A DNA stretch of 64,000 nt from Granulosicoccus sp947495035 (GCF_050589605.1 NZ_JBNGOO010000010.1); one strand, 5' to 3'; positions 43,685-53,006 are shown, numbered from the stretch's first letter. Notes: generated by a model not told the origin, from the letters alone. Translations and numbers: made by a program.

Positions 43685-44446
43685 ATGCGCACTGCAACCA
43701 CCTTGTGGAGAGCGAGACTGAAGGATTTTCGGAGCTTCTCGAATCGCTACCCTTACCGCCGCTATGCAAACAGGCATCGCATTGTATTCATTCATATACC
43801 GAAAACCGGCGGCACCAGCATTCTCGACGCACTGGGCGCCGGACTGAACGACAGAATGCATCTCAACTGGCGCATCTACAGGCACGCCAACAAATACCGC
43901 TTCCAGAAATATTACAAGTTTGCTGTCGTCAGACATCCACATGACAGGCTGAGGTCGGTCTATCACTACCTGATGCGAGGCGGCTGCGGTGCCAACGACA
44001 GCGCGTTATGCGAAGACATCCGACGTCGCGCCCCGACATTCGAGACCTTCATCATGGATTACCTGTCGCGTAGCTCCCTCGTACTGCATAACCTGTTCAT
44101 GCCTCAGGCATGGTTCGTCTGTGACGAGCTTGGGCACATCATGACCGATCGCATACTTCGCTTTGAAAACCTGAACAAGGAATTCAGTGCTCTGGCGCAG
44201 GAACAGGGCTGGAATCTAGCTGACTTGCCACACCGCAATACCGGTACAACACGCATTGACGACACTCCCATGAGCCAGGAATGTGCCGTCAGGATACATG
44301 AGCTGTACGAGGCGGATTTCGACATCTTCGATTACACCGACACGCTATCAAACGCTCAAGATCCAGACGATCAGATCGGCAACTTCTTGCGTCGAGAAAC
44401 TTCCCGCCGCATGCCGGGCCCCTCGGAACCGCCAACGACTAACTGA
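43685..44446 (+). CDS. Sulfotransferase family 2 protein
   Basis: From ATG 43685, a 253-aa protein. The 5'-phosphosulfate-binding loop IHIPKTGGTS is at residues 36-45, and the 3'-phosphate motif VVRHPHDRLRSVYHYL starts near 81, both diagnostic of PAPS-dependent Sulfotransfer_2 enzymes of the carbohydrate or HNK-1 type. RILRFENLNKEFSAL follows. It may sulfate a surface glycan or polysaccharide. It appears to be a single gene, with no PAPS-synthesis genes nearby. A longer frame upstream lacks a start signal. Confidence 0.88.
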   Translation: MRTATTLWRARLKDFRSFSNRYPYRRYANRHRIVFIHIPKTGGTSILDALGAGLNDRMHLNWRIYRHANKYRFQKYYKFAVVRHPHDRLRSVYHYLMRGGCGANDSALCEDIRRRAPTFETFIMDYLSRSSLVLHNLFMPQAWFVCDELGHIMTDRILRFENLNKEFSALAQEQGWNLADLPHRNTGTTRIDDTPMSQECAVRIHELYEADFDIFDYTDTLSNAQDPDDQIGNFLRRETSRRMPGPSEPPTTN

Positions 44447-44608
44447 CCTTCCCTCGATCCGGGCACGAAAAGAAGCGGCAGATCTTGCGACGCCCGACTG
44501 ATGCCAGGCACAGCCTCGTGGATGCGGCTGCACCGTGAATCAGCGCCGGCTCCCCTGCCACCAGCGGCAACAACTGAATGACAGGTGCCCCGACCACTCA
44601 TCGCGCCC
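44447..44608. other. Short non-coding stretch after sulfotransferase
   Basis: About 160 bp of non-coding sequence leading into a repeat array; nothing recognised. Confidence 0.3.
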
Positions 44609-44776
44609 GCAAGCCCGCAAGCCCGCAAGCCCGCAAGCCCGCAAGCCCGCAAGCCCGCAAGCCCGCAAGCCCGCAAGCCCGCAAACCCGCAAACCCGCAA
44701 ACCCGCAAACCCGCAAGCCCGCCAGCCCGCCAGCCCGCCAGCCCGCCAGCCCGCAAGCCCGCAAGCCCGCAAGCCC
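44609..44776. repeat. Tandem repeat, 8-bp unit GCAAGCCC, 21 copies with variants
   Basis: Twenty-one consecutive 8-bp units, mostly GCAAGCCC, with internal blocks of GCAAACCC and GCCAGCCC. The array lies between convergent genes and ends 17 bp from the tctA stop. Open frames that cross it merely read a period-8 peptide and are not real. Confidence 0.95.
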
Positions 44777-44793
44777 GTCATACCATCAACTCC

Positions 44794-46329
44794 TCAGTCT
44801 ATCAACCCGGCAGCCACAGCTTGTCTTCTGATCCTGCCTCGTCTTGCCCTGAGCAACACAGCCATGATGATGATCCCGGCAATGGTGCAACTCAGGAACA
44901 GAGAAATGGGTCGACTGATGAAAATGGACAGACTGCCGTCCCCGATGATCAGCGATTGCAGGAACGTGTTTTCCGCCATCGCCCCCAGAACCAGTGCAAG
45001 AACGGTAGCCGCTGGCGAGTATCCGAACTTCTTCATGCCGAAGCCGACGACACCAGTGACAACCAGCAGCCAGGTTTCGATCATGCTCGAATGCAACGCG
45101 AAGGTGCCGATGACACACAGGATGACTATCACAGGAACGACCAGCCGATAGGGAACATCGAGAAACTTGACGAACAACGGTATGGCCACAATGCTGATGA
45201 TCACCAGCATGACATTGCCAAGATACATGCTGGCTATCAGTCCCCAGACAAAATCAGGCTTGTTGACGATCAGCATGGGGCCGGGCTGCAAGCCCCACAT
45301 CAGCAATGCGCCCAGCAGTACTGCAGTTGCTCCGGAACCCGGAATACCCAGCGATATGAGCGGCACCATGGCACCGGCTGATGCGGCATTATTGGCTGTT
45401 TCCGGGGCGACCAGTCCACGCATTTCTCCCTGACCGAACTTCTCCGGATCCTTTGCTACCTTCTTCTCGATGGAATACGCGAGTATCGATCCGATTGTCG
45501 CCCCGGAACCCGGCAGAACTCCGGCGATGAAACCGATGAGAGAACCCCTGATGAAAGTGAACTTCGACTCGGTGTAATCCTTGATCGACGGCCAGAAATC
45601 CTTCGACATGAAGGAGAAACTCAGTTTCTGTACCTCTTGTCGATGCTGCCCGATATGTATGCAATGCAGAAGTTCACCGATACCAAACAGCCCGATGGCA
45701 ACCGGGACGAAATAGATGCCACCGATCAGCTCCGGTGAACCGAACGTGAATCTCTGCGCACCACTGACGGCATCCACACCCACCATCGCGATCGCAAAAC
45801 CGAACAACGCCGAGATGACCCCCTTGAGCAGGTTATCCCCCATCATCGTTGTCAGCAGAAGCAGGCCGAGAACCACGATGAGAAAATATTCCGATGGCCC
45901 GAAGGAGGCTGCAAAACCTGCCAATGCCGGCGTGAAGGCACAAATCAGGATAACCCCCACGGTTCCACCAAAAAACGATGCAACGGCCTGCATCACCAGC
46001 GCCGGACCCGCACGTCCGTTTCTGGCCAGGGGATAGCCATCGAGTGTCGATGCAACCGTGGCCGACTCTCCTGGCGTGTTGATCAGTATCGAGGTAATGG
46101 TTCCTCCATACATGGCGCCATAATAAATACCGGACAACATGATGATCGCGGTAGTTGGATCCAGCCCGAACGTCATCGGTATGAGTATGGCGATACCGGC
46201 AGCTGGTCCGAATCCGGGGAACAGACCGACCACCATGCCCACGGACACACCAATGATGAGAAATACAAGATTGCCTGGCGATACCGCTACAGACAACCCC
46301 AAACCCAGATTTGCAAATATGTCACCCAT
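44794..46329 (-). CDS. tctA: TctA, large permease of tripartite tricarboxylate transporter
   Basis: A 511-aa membrane protein with about 11-12 helices. Family blocks: GLFPGFGPAAGIAILIPMTFGLDPTTAIIML, GAMYGGTITSILINTPGESATVA, GSLIGFIAGVLPGSGATIGS and VPLISLGIPGSGATAVLLGALLMWGLQPGP. It forms the transport channel for a di- or tricarboxylate or other organic anion. Gene order tctC-tctB-tctA on the minus strand; the start is 75 bp after tctB. Confidence 0.96.
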   Translation of the reverse strand: MGDIFANLGLGLSVAVSPGNLVFLIIGVSVGMVVGLFPGFGPAAGIAILIPMTFGLDPTTAIIMLSGIYYGAMYGGTITSILINTPGESATVASTLDGYPLARNGRAGPALVMQAVASFFGGTVGVILICAFTPALAGFAASFGPSEYFLIVVLGLLLLTTMMGDNLLKGVISALFGFAIAMVGVDAVSGAQRFTFGSPELIGGIYFVPVAIGLFGIGELLHCIHIGQHRQEVQKLSFSFMSKDFWPSIKDYTESKFTFIRGSLIGFIAGVLPGSGATIGSILAYSIEKKVAKDPEKFGQGEMRGLVAPETANNAASAGAMVPLISLGIPGSGATAVLLGALLMWGLQPGPMLIVNKPDFVWGLIASMYLGNVMLVIISIVAIPLFVKFLDVPYRLVVPVIVILCVIGTFALHSSMIETWLLVVTGVVGFGMKKFGYSPAATVLALVLGAMAENTFLQSLIIGDGSLSIFISRPISLFLSCTIAGIIIMAVLLRARRGRIRRQAVAAGLID

Positions 46330-46404
46330 TATCCTGACCTGTTTGATACTCGAAAATAAGCACGATTAGAGACTACGTCAGACGCTCCGGAACCAGCGAT
46401 CGAC

Positions 46405-46878
46405 TCAATGAAAGTCCAGAATTCCTGCTGGCAACCCTGCGCGCAGAACCACGGCAAACAGAAGATAGACGCCCGCAGGTAGAAGCAAGCTGTAGAGCAG
46501 ATTGAAGACCAGCTTCTGTCGATTGAACCAGGACAGAAAAAGCAGGCAGAACAGCACCATCGACAGAAAACTTCCCAGGGCCTTGAAACCCAGCAGAAAG
46601 ACAACAATCAGGGCAGCCACCACCAGGGTATCGAGACCATGCGACCCGTTGTGACTGTCCGCACCAGACGACTTGTCAACGTTCACAAGCGCGCGCTTTG
46701 CCTCCAATTCCTTGACGCAGTTCCATCCGGTCGTCAGTATCAGCAGCACACCAATGAGAACCGGGAAGAAACCTGCTCCTGGCCTGCCTAGTGAATCCAG
46801 AACATCAAGTGTGGTCCAGCCATGGAGTGTGAATGCCAGTGACGCCACGAGAAAGGAGATGGAAAACAGTAGTTGCAT
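46405..46878 (-). CDS. tctB: TctB, small permease of tripartite tricarboxylate transporter
   Basis: A 157-aa protein with about four helices: LLFSISFLVASLAFTLHGW, PGAGFFPVLIGVLLILTTGWN (the GPGFFP-like TctB signature), LVVAALIVVFLLGFKALG and NLLYSLLLPAGVYLLFAVVL. It partners TctA in the inner membrane. Spacing to tctC is 83 bp and to tctA 75 bp, consistent with one operon. Confidence 0.93.
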   Translation of the reverse strand: MQLLFSISFLVASLAFTLHGWTTLDVLDSLGRPGAGFFPVLIGVLLILTTGWNCVKELEAKRALVNVDKSSGADSHNGSHGLDTLVVAALIVVFLLGFKALGSFLSMVLFCLLFLSWFNRQKLVFNLLYSLLLPAGVYLLFAVVLRAGLPAGILDFH

Positions 46879-46961
46879 GACACCCTCGAAAAGAATGGAG
46901 CCCGTAATGGCGTTGAACCATCACGGGCTGTATTACGATCAGCTCTCGCCCGCTGCAGGAG

Positions 46962-47933
46962 CTACTTGATGACACCGATCTCGGTCAGAACACCGCGAAA
47001 GTCTGCGTCAGTCCTTTCCAGGTAATGACCGAATTCATCACCCCAGATGGTATTGCCGGAGAGTCCCTTGGTCGTCAGGTATTCATTCCATTCCGGCGTA
47101 TCGACAACCTGCTTCAGTGTCTCGACCCACCAGTCTCGAACTTCGACCGGTATGTCGGCGGGCATGACCACACCGCGAGGTAATGAGAACTCGAAGTCAT
47201 AACCTTGTTCTGCAAATGTGGGAACATCCGGAAAAACGGTACTTCTCTCACGCTCTGAATACCCCAGCAGCCTGAAATTGCCCGCAGATACCTGTCCGAT
47301 GACCTCGGACGGGTTGGCGACGATGGCATCGATGCTACTGGATGTCAGTGAGGTCACCAGACCACCTTCATCCTGGGAGGGCACATACGTGAAGTCGATG
47401 TCCGCCGCTTTGGCAAACAGACCCGCAACCACCCGTTCAGGTCCAGCTGCACCGGTTCCGCCAATCTTCATGTTCTTTTCAGCAGCGGCATCAACGAATG
47501 CCTGCAATGTCTCGTAGCCCGAATCACTGCGAACGGCCAGCACCATGGCATCACGTGCAAGCAAGCCTATGGGTGTGAAATCCCGGTAAGTCCAACCAGT
47601 GTTGGAAACGATGGGTGTTCCCAGGAAGTTACCACTGGTTGATGTAGCGTGGTAGGGATTGCCGCGTTGCTGAGCAACGTAGTTGAATCCAATCGCGCCG
47701 CTGCCACCATCGCGATTTTCCACACGAATATTCTGGCCATTGAACAATTCATGCGTCTTCAGAATATCCACGACCGTGCGCGACATCAGATCGTTGCCGC
47801 CACCAGGCCCGAAGGCAACCGTGTAGTTGAGCTCTTCAGCGGGATAACTGTCTGCCTGAACCTGCGCCAGCGGAAATCCCAGCGAAAACGCCAGTACCGA
47901 ACCGTATAGATAGCTTTTCATCGTTGTAGTCAC
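46962..47933 (-). CDS. tctC: TctC, tripartite tricarboxylate transporter binding protein
   Basis: A 323-aa periplasmic protein. GTG 47933 has GGAG six bases upstream; ATG 47921 is possible. The signal peptide SYLYGSVLAFSLGFPLAQVQA is followed by LNYTVAFGPGGGNDLMSRTVVDIL, IRVENRDGGSGAIGFNYVA, KIGGTGAAGPERVVAGLF and EQGYDFEFSLPRGVVMPADIPVE, all typical of TctC/Bug receptors. It is divergent from the dehydrogenase/kinase pair across an AT-rich regulatory region. Confidence 0.95.
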   Translation of the reverse strand: MTTTMKSYLYGSVLAFSLGFPLAQVQADSYPAEELNYTVAFGPGGGNDLMSRTVVDILKTHELFNGQNIRVENRDGGSGAIGFNYVAQQRGNPYHATSTSGNFLGTPIVSNTGWTYRDFTPIGLLARDAMVLAVRSDSGYETLQAFVDAAAEKNMKIGGTGAAGPERVVAGLFAKAADIDFTYVPSQDEGGLVTSLTSSSIDAIVANPSEVIGQVSAGNFRLLGYSERERSTVFPDVPTFAEQGYDFEFSLPRGVVMPADIPVEVRDWWVETLKQVVDTPEWNEYLTTKGLSGNTIWGDEFGHYLERTDADFRGVLTEIGVIK

Positions 47934-48300
47934 AACCTGCTCCTCTCCATATTGATTGATGAAGGTTCAGCCGACGCGCCCGAAAGGAATCATCTCCCGG
48001 GTCTGCCACCGAACGGCTTCACGAACATGTCTGTCGACCTTCCCGAATTCACCCTGACTCATCGGTGACAGTCACCGCACATTACGGCCGGTCCGGGATT
48101 GATCAACTGATGGCCATAGTGTCTTTTTTGGTGTATAAATGCAATCTAGGATTTGGATATTTTCACAAATAAATATTTAAAACCTTAATAACAAGTACTT
48201 ACAAAACTTACCGAAAAAAGACATTGCATTAGATTGTGATTAAAATTCAATAATGGATTCTTTTTTCTTCCATTGATATCGATACTTCAAGGTGAAAAAC
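47934..48300. promoter_or_regulatory. AT-rich divergent control region, tctCBA and dehydrogenase/kinase
   Basis: The region 48115-48290 is far richer in A+T than the rest of the window. It contains TGTCTTTTTTGGT (48120-48132) with an inverted partner ACCGAAAAAAGACA (48210-48223), TGCAATCTA (48140-48148) with partner TAGATTG (48230-48236), and TAAATATTTA at 48170-48179. TATAAATGCAAT (48134-48145) resembles an element upstream of the lactonase gene at 53047. A binding region for the nearby GntR regulator is plausible. Confidence 0.6.
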
Positions 48301-49365
48301 ATGAAACTGCTGGTGTTGCCGTGTGACGGCATTGGCCCCGAGATCGTCGAGGCGTCGATGAAGGTGCTTACCGAGGCCAACAAACGCTTCGAGCTCGATT
48401 TGTCATTCGATTACGAGGATGTCGGTTTCGACAGCCTGAAAAAGCATGGCACCACCCTGCGTGAAGACGTCCTGATACGTGCCAGAGACTATGACGGGGT
48501 CATCCTGGGAACGCAGTCGCATGCCGACTACCCATCCCCTGAAGAAGGCGGACGCAATGTGTCAGCCGGTTTTCGGATCGGTCTGGATCTCTATGCCAAT
48601 GTCCGTCCAGCCCGCACCCGCCCCTTTCTCGAATCCAACATGAAACAGGGCAAGACCATGGACCTTGTCATCATGCGGGAGGCTACCGAAGGGTTCTATC
48701 CTGACCGCAACATGAGCCGCGGCTGGGGAGAGGTGATGCCCAATCCGGACATGGCTCTGTCCACCCGCAAGATCACTCGCCATTGTTCAGAGCGCATAGC
48801 GCGACGTGCCTTCGAGCTGGCAATGACCCGTAACCGAAAAGTGACCGCCATCCACAAGGCCAACAGTTTCCACATGACCGATGGCCTGTTTCTGGAATGC
48901 GTCAGGCATGTCAGCAAGGATTTTCCGGATGTTGAACTGGATGACCTGCTGGTTGATGCTGCTACCGCCCATATGGTGCGTTCACCAGAGCGATTCGATG
49001 TACTGGTAGCCACCAATTTCTATGGAGACATCATCAGCGACCTGGCCAGCGAACTGTCCGGAAGTCTCGGGTTGGCTGGTTCCATCATGGCCAGCGACAC
49101 TCACTGCTGCGCTCAGGCACAACATGGGTCAGCACCGGATATCGCGGGCAAGGACCTTGCCAACCCGGTTTCCATGATTCTCTCGGTATCGATGCTACTT
49201 TCCTGGCTCGGTGACAAGCACTCTGCCAGCAATTACAACGAGGCTGGCGCGGCACTGTCTGCCGCAGTGGATACCGTACTGAGCAACCCCGGGCACCACA
49301 CGTCGGATCTGGGAGGCAATACGTCAACCAGTGAATTCGCCGCATTGGTGGCTGCCACAATCTGA
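48301..49365 (+). CDS. Isocitrate/isopropylmalate-family dehydrogenase
   Basis: ATG 48301 is chosen because AGG lies nine bases upstream; the GTG at 48292 would be within the ribosome site. The 354-aa protein has the beta-decarboxylating dehydrogenase pattern: PCDGIGPEI at 7-15, LDLYANVRPARTRP, REATEGFY, HKANSFHMTDGLF, and TNFYGDIISDLASELSGSLGLAGS. Such enzymes oxidise a 2-hydroxy acid at the adjacent carbon with NAD(P) and lose CO2 (isocitrate, isopropylmalate, tartrate, malate). The specificity residues do not let me choose. It is followed 124 bp later by an acid-sugar kinase and diverges from a tricarboxylate transporter. Confidence 0.9.
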   Translation: MKLLVLPCDGIGPEIVEASMKVLTEANKRFELDLSFDYEDVGFDSLKKHGTTLREDVLIRARDYDGVILGTQSHADYPSPEEGGRNVSAGFRIGLDLYANVRPARTRPFLESNMKQGKTMDLVIMREATEGFYPDRNMSRGWGEVMPNPDMALSTRKITRHCSERIARRAFELAMTRNRKVTAIHKANSFHMTDGLFLECVRHVSKDFPDVELDDLLVDAATAHMVRSPERFDVLVATNFYGDIISDLASELSGSLGLAGSIMASDTHCCAQAQHGSAPDIAGKDLANPVSMILSVSMLLSWLGDKHSASNYNEAGAALSAAVDTVLSNPGHHTSDLGGNTSTSEFAALVAATI

Positions 49366-49489
49366 CCAAGCCACCGGTATTGGCAGGACGGTTTCAGGTG
49401 ACAGATGCCTGCATGCCGCCTGCCAGTGACCTGACAAATTAAATGCAGCACCGACCCCATACAACGGCATACGAACTGGACCTGTCTTC

Positions 49490-50812
49490 ATGAACACGAT
49501 ACTCGGATGCATCGCCGATGATTTCACCGGGGCGACCGATCTGGCAAGCATTCTTGCCCGCTCTGGCGTTCCCATCAACATCAGACTGGGCACCCCCTCC
49601 ATGGAATGCAGTGTCGGTGACGATCCAGTCGCTGCGTTCGCCACAGCGCCATTCGAGATCATTGCCTTGAAATGCCGCACTTCTCCGGTCAAGGAAGCGG
49701 TGAGCGAAACGCGGAACGCACTGCATTGGTTGCAGGCTCAGGGGGCTCGTCAGTTTTACTGGAAATACTGTTCCACCTTCGACTCCACCGACCAGGGAAA
49801 CATCGGACCGGTTGCCGAATCTCTACTCCAGCAACTTTCCGCCGATGATGCCGGAAAACGTCAGACTGTCTATTGCCCTGCATTTCCCGAAAATGGTCGC
49901 TCTGTCTACAACTCCCATCTGTTTGTGGGCACCCGCTTGCTGAGCGACAGTCCCATGAAAGACCATCCACTGACACCCATGCGAAACAGCAATCTGCTTG
50001 CGCTGCTGGAACCCCAGACAACGATGGCCGTCGGTGCAATTAGAAGAAGTACCGTTCGTGATGGCAGCGACGCCATCCGTCGTCATTTGCACAGCCTTGC
50101 CGAACAGAAAATTGTGCATGTGGTCGTTGATGCCATCGACATGAGCGACCTGCGCGCCATCGCGGAGGCAACCATCGACATGCCACTGATCACCGGTGGT
50201 AGCGCATTGGCACTGCATCTTCCTGAACTCTATCGACAACGCGGTTGGCTGAATCAGTCTGAATCGATACAGGCCATGCCGAAGACTCGCAACGCCAGTA
50301 TCGTTCTGAGTGGTAGCTGCTCAGCCATGACTCGCAAACAAGTGGCCCGCTATTGTCAGCAGGTTCCGTCATTTCAACTGGACCCGCTCAAACTGGCCAC
50401 GGAAAATCAGCTTGAGCAGGCGAAGCGCTGGCTGGATACCCAGAATGGGCATGACAGTGTCATGATCTACTCGACAGCCGCCCCGGAACGTGTCTGTGCC
50501 ACACAGGAGCAACTGGGCCGAGAACGAGGCGGAGAACTTGTTGAAAAATCGCTCGCCTCATTGGCAGTCCACGCCTGCAACAACGGCGTGCAACGAGTGG
50601 TTACTGCTGGTGGCGAAACATCAGGAGCTGTGGTAAAAGCTCTTGGTGTGGCAACACTGCAAGTCAGTCAGGAAATCGCCCCCGGCGTTCCGTGGACATT
50701 CTCACGCAGACAAGGCGAGAATGTGGCGTTGGCACTGAAATCCGGAAACTTCGGTGAAGAGGATTTCTTTGAAAGGGCACTGGGGATGCTCAACGAAACG
50801 CCTGACCAGTAA
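49490..50812 (+). CDS. otnK: Four-carbon acid sugar kinase family protein (OtnK/DUF1537)
   Basis: A 440-aa DUF1537 kinase. The N-terminal substrate domain begins CIADDFTGATDLASILARSG (near 7-26), with the family DDFTGA signature; KYCSTFDSTDQGNIGP near 93 and PAFPENGRSVYNSHLFVG near 127 follow. The C-terminal nucleotide-binding domain has VVDAIDMSDL, LSGSCSAMTRKQ and VVTAGGETSGAVVKALG. Characterised members phosphorylate 3-oxo-tetronates, D-threonate or D-erythronate at O4, so the gene points to catabolism of a four-carbon sugar acid. The usual partners (OtnC aldolase, OtnI, LtnD, PdxA2) are absent; an IDH-type dehydrogenase takes that place. Confidence 0.92.
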   Translation: MNTILGCIADDFTGATDLASILARSGVPINIRLGTPSMECSVGDDPVAAFATAPFEIIALKCRTSPVKEAVSETRNALHWLQAQGARQFYWKYCSTFDSTDQGNIGPVAESLLQQLSADDAGKRQTVYCPAFPENGRSVYNSHLFVGTRLLSDSPMKDHPLTPMRNSNLLALLEPQTTMAVGAIRRSTVRDGSDAIRRHLHSLAEQKIVHVVVDAIDMSDLRAIAEATIDMPLITGGSALALHLPELYRQRGWLNQSESIQAMPKTRNASIVLSGSCSAMTRKQVARYCQQVPSFQLDPLKLATENQLEQAKRWLDTQNGHDSVMIYSTAAPERVCATQEQLGRERGGELVEKSLASLAVHACNNGVQRVVTAGGETSGAVVKALGVATLQVSQEIAPGVPWTFSRRQGENVALALKSGNFGEEDFFERALGMLNETPDQ

Positions 50813-50939
50813 TCGGAACATCAGGTCGCCCTCCGGCAAGCCGTATCGCAGCTCGACCCGGAATTGATACAAATACAATACATGGATCAGAAGCATCGCG
50901 ATCAACTGCTTTCTTTCTCCTTGCAAATTCGCTGGCGGT

Positions 50940-51890
50940 TCAACGCTCGATCGACAATAATTCCTCGCTACCGACGCTATCCTCGCCGGTAGAATTCTGC
51001 CAGGCAACCGGTGATTTGCTGGAGAGCGCCCCACCCAGATGACGGCGCATCAGGAAGGACGCTTCGGTGACGTCGCCTTTCTCCAGAATGTGGATGATTT
51101 CCAGATGTTCTTCGCACTGGCCAACAAAACGCTTGCGGTTCAACGTCGCCCGATACTCGAGCAAACGACGCATTCTGTTGACCCGAATCAGAGACATGTG
51201 AAAAAAGGGGTTGCCCGACATTCTCATGAGTTCTTCATGAAATCGCGCTCCGCAGTCGAGCAGGTACTCCGCAGGCAGTGAGTCGATATCCGACGCCAAT
51301 ACATGCTCCTGCTCACGCCGAAGCTCATTCAGCACGTCATGATCGATACGGAACCCGGGCTCCAGCATGCCGGCAGGTTCGATCAGTATGCGAAACCGGT
51401 AGATCTGTTCAAAAGCCTCGGGAGTCTTTGCGACTGGCAGAAAACGCCAACCATAGCCCTGCTTTCGTTCTGCCCAACCTTCACGCACAGCTCGAACCAG
51501 TACATCATTGAGCTGGGATTTGGTCAATTCGTAGCGTTCACGTATGAACTGTTCGGTGACCTCAGCCGGGATACGGTCATGCAACCAGTCATCGGCCAGT
51601 TGATGATAGTGATTCGGATGAACCGCCGCCTGGGCAATCTCGCCAACGAGTTCCGACTTGGCCGAAACACTGAGCTCATTGGCGAAGAAGCCTCGATTGG
51701 CGCGTTGCTCGAGCAATCCGCGTTCGGCCAGTAGCACCAGTGCCTGTCTGACCGGCGATCGAGACACACCGAACTTGTCGGCGAGCTGCTGCGTACTGAG
51801 ATGTGCACCAACCTCGATGGATCCTGAGGCAATCTGGCTGGAGATGTCATGCGCTATCTCCAGCGCAAGCGCGCCCGTTCTTGTTTTCAT
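50940..51890 (-). CDS. GntR-family regulator, FCD domain, with possible extra winged helix
   Basis: Start at ATG 51890 (316 aa) preferred; 51962 would add 24 atypical residues. Residues about 8-73 are a GntR winged helix (ALEIAHDISSQIASGSIEVG, LADKFGVSRSPVRQAL, LLEQRANRGFFANEL). About 74-160 hold an inserted segment that looks like a second winged helix (ERYELTKSQLNDVLVRAVREGWAERKQGYGWRFLP). The FCD-like effector domain follows (QIYRFRILIEPAGML, DCGARFHEELMRMSGN, HLEIIHILEKGDV). It lies amid the catabolic genes and probably controls them in response to a carboxylate. Convergent with the kinase gene. Confidence 0.9.
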   Translation of the reverse strand: MKTRTGALALEIAHDISSQIASGSIEVGAHLSTQQLADKFGVSRSPVRQALVLLAERGLLEQRANRGFFANELSVSAKSELVGEIAQAAVHPNHYHQLADDWLHDRIPAEVTEQFIRERYELTKSQLNDVLVRAVREGWAERKQGYGWRFLPVAKTPEAFEQIYRFRILIEPAGMLEPGFRIDHDVLNELRREQEHVLASDIDSLPAEYLLDCGARFHEELMRMSGNPFFHMSLIRVNRMRRLLEYRATLNRKRFVGQCEEHLEIIHILEKGDVTEASFLMRRHLGGALSSKSPVAWQNSTGEDSVGSEELLSIER

Positions 51891-52085
51891 GCAAGCATTC
51901 CCGACATTGGAAAGTTCAAGGATCAATCCATCACTGGCAAGATTGGAAAACGTAACATCCACGATCCGTCACGAACCTGGCTTCCAGTATATCACTGCTC
52001 TTCTCAACGCAACAAATGCAGTCTCATCGGTTCAGAGTACCGCCATTGCGGCTTTTGCCGTTCGTCAAAGCAGTTTGCTGGACCA

Positions 52086-53006
52086 TCAGAAGCCTGCGCT
52101 CATGACGCCTGGGTCGTCAAAGCCGAAAAGCCTCTCGGGCGTCCTCACCAGAACCGCCTGCAACAGCTCACCACCACACCAGCTCGACAATTGCAGCAGC
52201 TCCCGATGCTCGTCAATGCACATGAAGGGCTCCACCTGTTCAAGAGTGCGCCCGGCCCTGGCTGCAGATGGACCGGTATGGGGCCAGTCCGACCCCCAGA
52301 TGATACGGTCCGGGGCCACTGACAGACAACGTTCGACAAACAGGGGCATTCGCGTATCAAAGCCACCATAGTTCAATGCACGATGAGGGGCTGACAGCTT
52401 CAGATAGACGTTCGGCTGGTTCAGCAAGTCAACAATGCCATCAACCTGCCTCCCGATGTCATCGCCGTCGAATTTCAGTCCCGCAAAGTGGTCCAGAACA
52501 AAGGGCCGCTTGCAGGCAGCAATGCAGTCTGCAAGCTCCAGCAACTGTTCGCTCCGACTGAAGCTCTGCAGGATCCAGGGAAGCTCTCCCGGCAGTTCGT
52601 CCAGAGCCTGAAGGTAATCCCTCGCTGAAGCCACCTCGGCAGTATGACCTGTCTTGAAATTGGCACGCAGTCCACGAACACCAGACTGATGCATACGTAG
52701 CAGCAGCTTGCTGTCTGCATGCTGTGGGTCGATCACTGCAATACCACGCGCCTTCTCGATACCTACGCGCGCAAGGCTTTCCAGCAGGCAGCTGTTGTCA
52801 CTGCCGTAAACACTGGGCTGCACCAGAACTGTACGCCCGATGCCGTTGGCATGATGCATCGACCGCAGCATCGACACTGTCGCCATTCCCGGCGTATAGC
52901 TGCGCGTATCCGCCATTGCATGGTTTCTGGTGTCGAAGACATGCACATGGGTATCGCAGACAGGATTTTCGTCATCAAAGGCCCAACGCCTATTGGCATC
53001 GCTCAT
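52086..53006 (-). CDS. Amidohydrolase-family protein, 2-pyrone-4,6-dicarboxylate-hydrolase-like
   Basis: A 306-aa TIM-barrel metal hydrolase of the amidohydrolase_2 (LigI/galactarolactone-isomerase-like) group. Motifs: CDTHVHVFD at 17-25 (two His), VLVQPSVYGSDN near 61, VRGLRANF near 109, FVLDHFAGLKFDG near 170, VYLKLSAPHRALN near 201 and IIWGSDWPHT near 238 (catalytic Asp). Relatives hydrolyse or isomerise lactones of dicarboxylic acids. Together with the divergent SMP-30 lactonase this suggests a lactone intermediate. It is upstream of the GntR gene on the same strand. Confidence 0.9.
   Translation of the reverse strand: MSDANRRWAFDDENPVCDTHVHVFDTRNHAMADTRSYTPGMATVSMLRSMHHANGIGRTVLVQPSVYGSDNSCLLESLARVGIEKARGIAVIDPQHADSKLLLRMHQSGVRGLRANFKTGHTAEVASARDYLQALDELPGELPWILQSFSRSEQLLELADCIAACKRPFVLDHFAGLKFDGDDIGRQVDGIVDLLNQPNVYLKLSAPHRALNYGGFDTRMPLFVERCLSVAPDRIIWGSDWPHTGPSAARAGRTLEQVEPFMCIDEHRELLQLSSWCGGELLQAVLVRTPERLFGFDDPGVMSAGF

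Noticed and set aside
12226..44776. CRISPR arrays
   Set aside because: Repeats are direct tandem units of 5-11 bp without spacers, and no cas genes are present.
44535..45381. Plus-strand frames across the GCAAGCCC array (up to 267 codons)
   Set aside because: They read a period-8 peptide from an 8-bp repeat in all frames and continue antisense to tctA.
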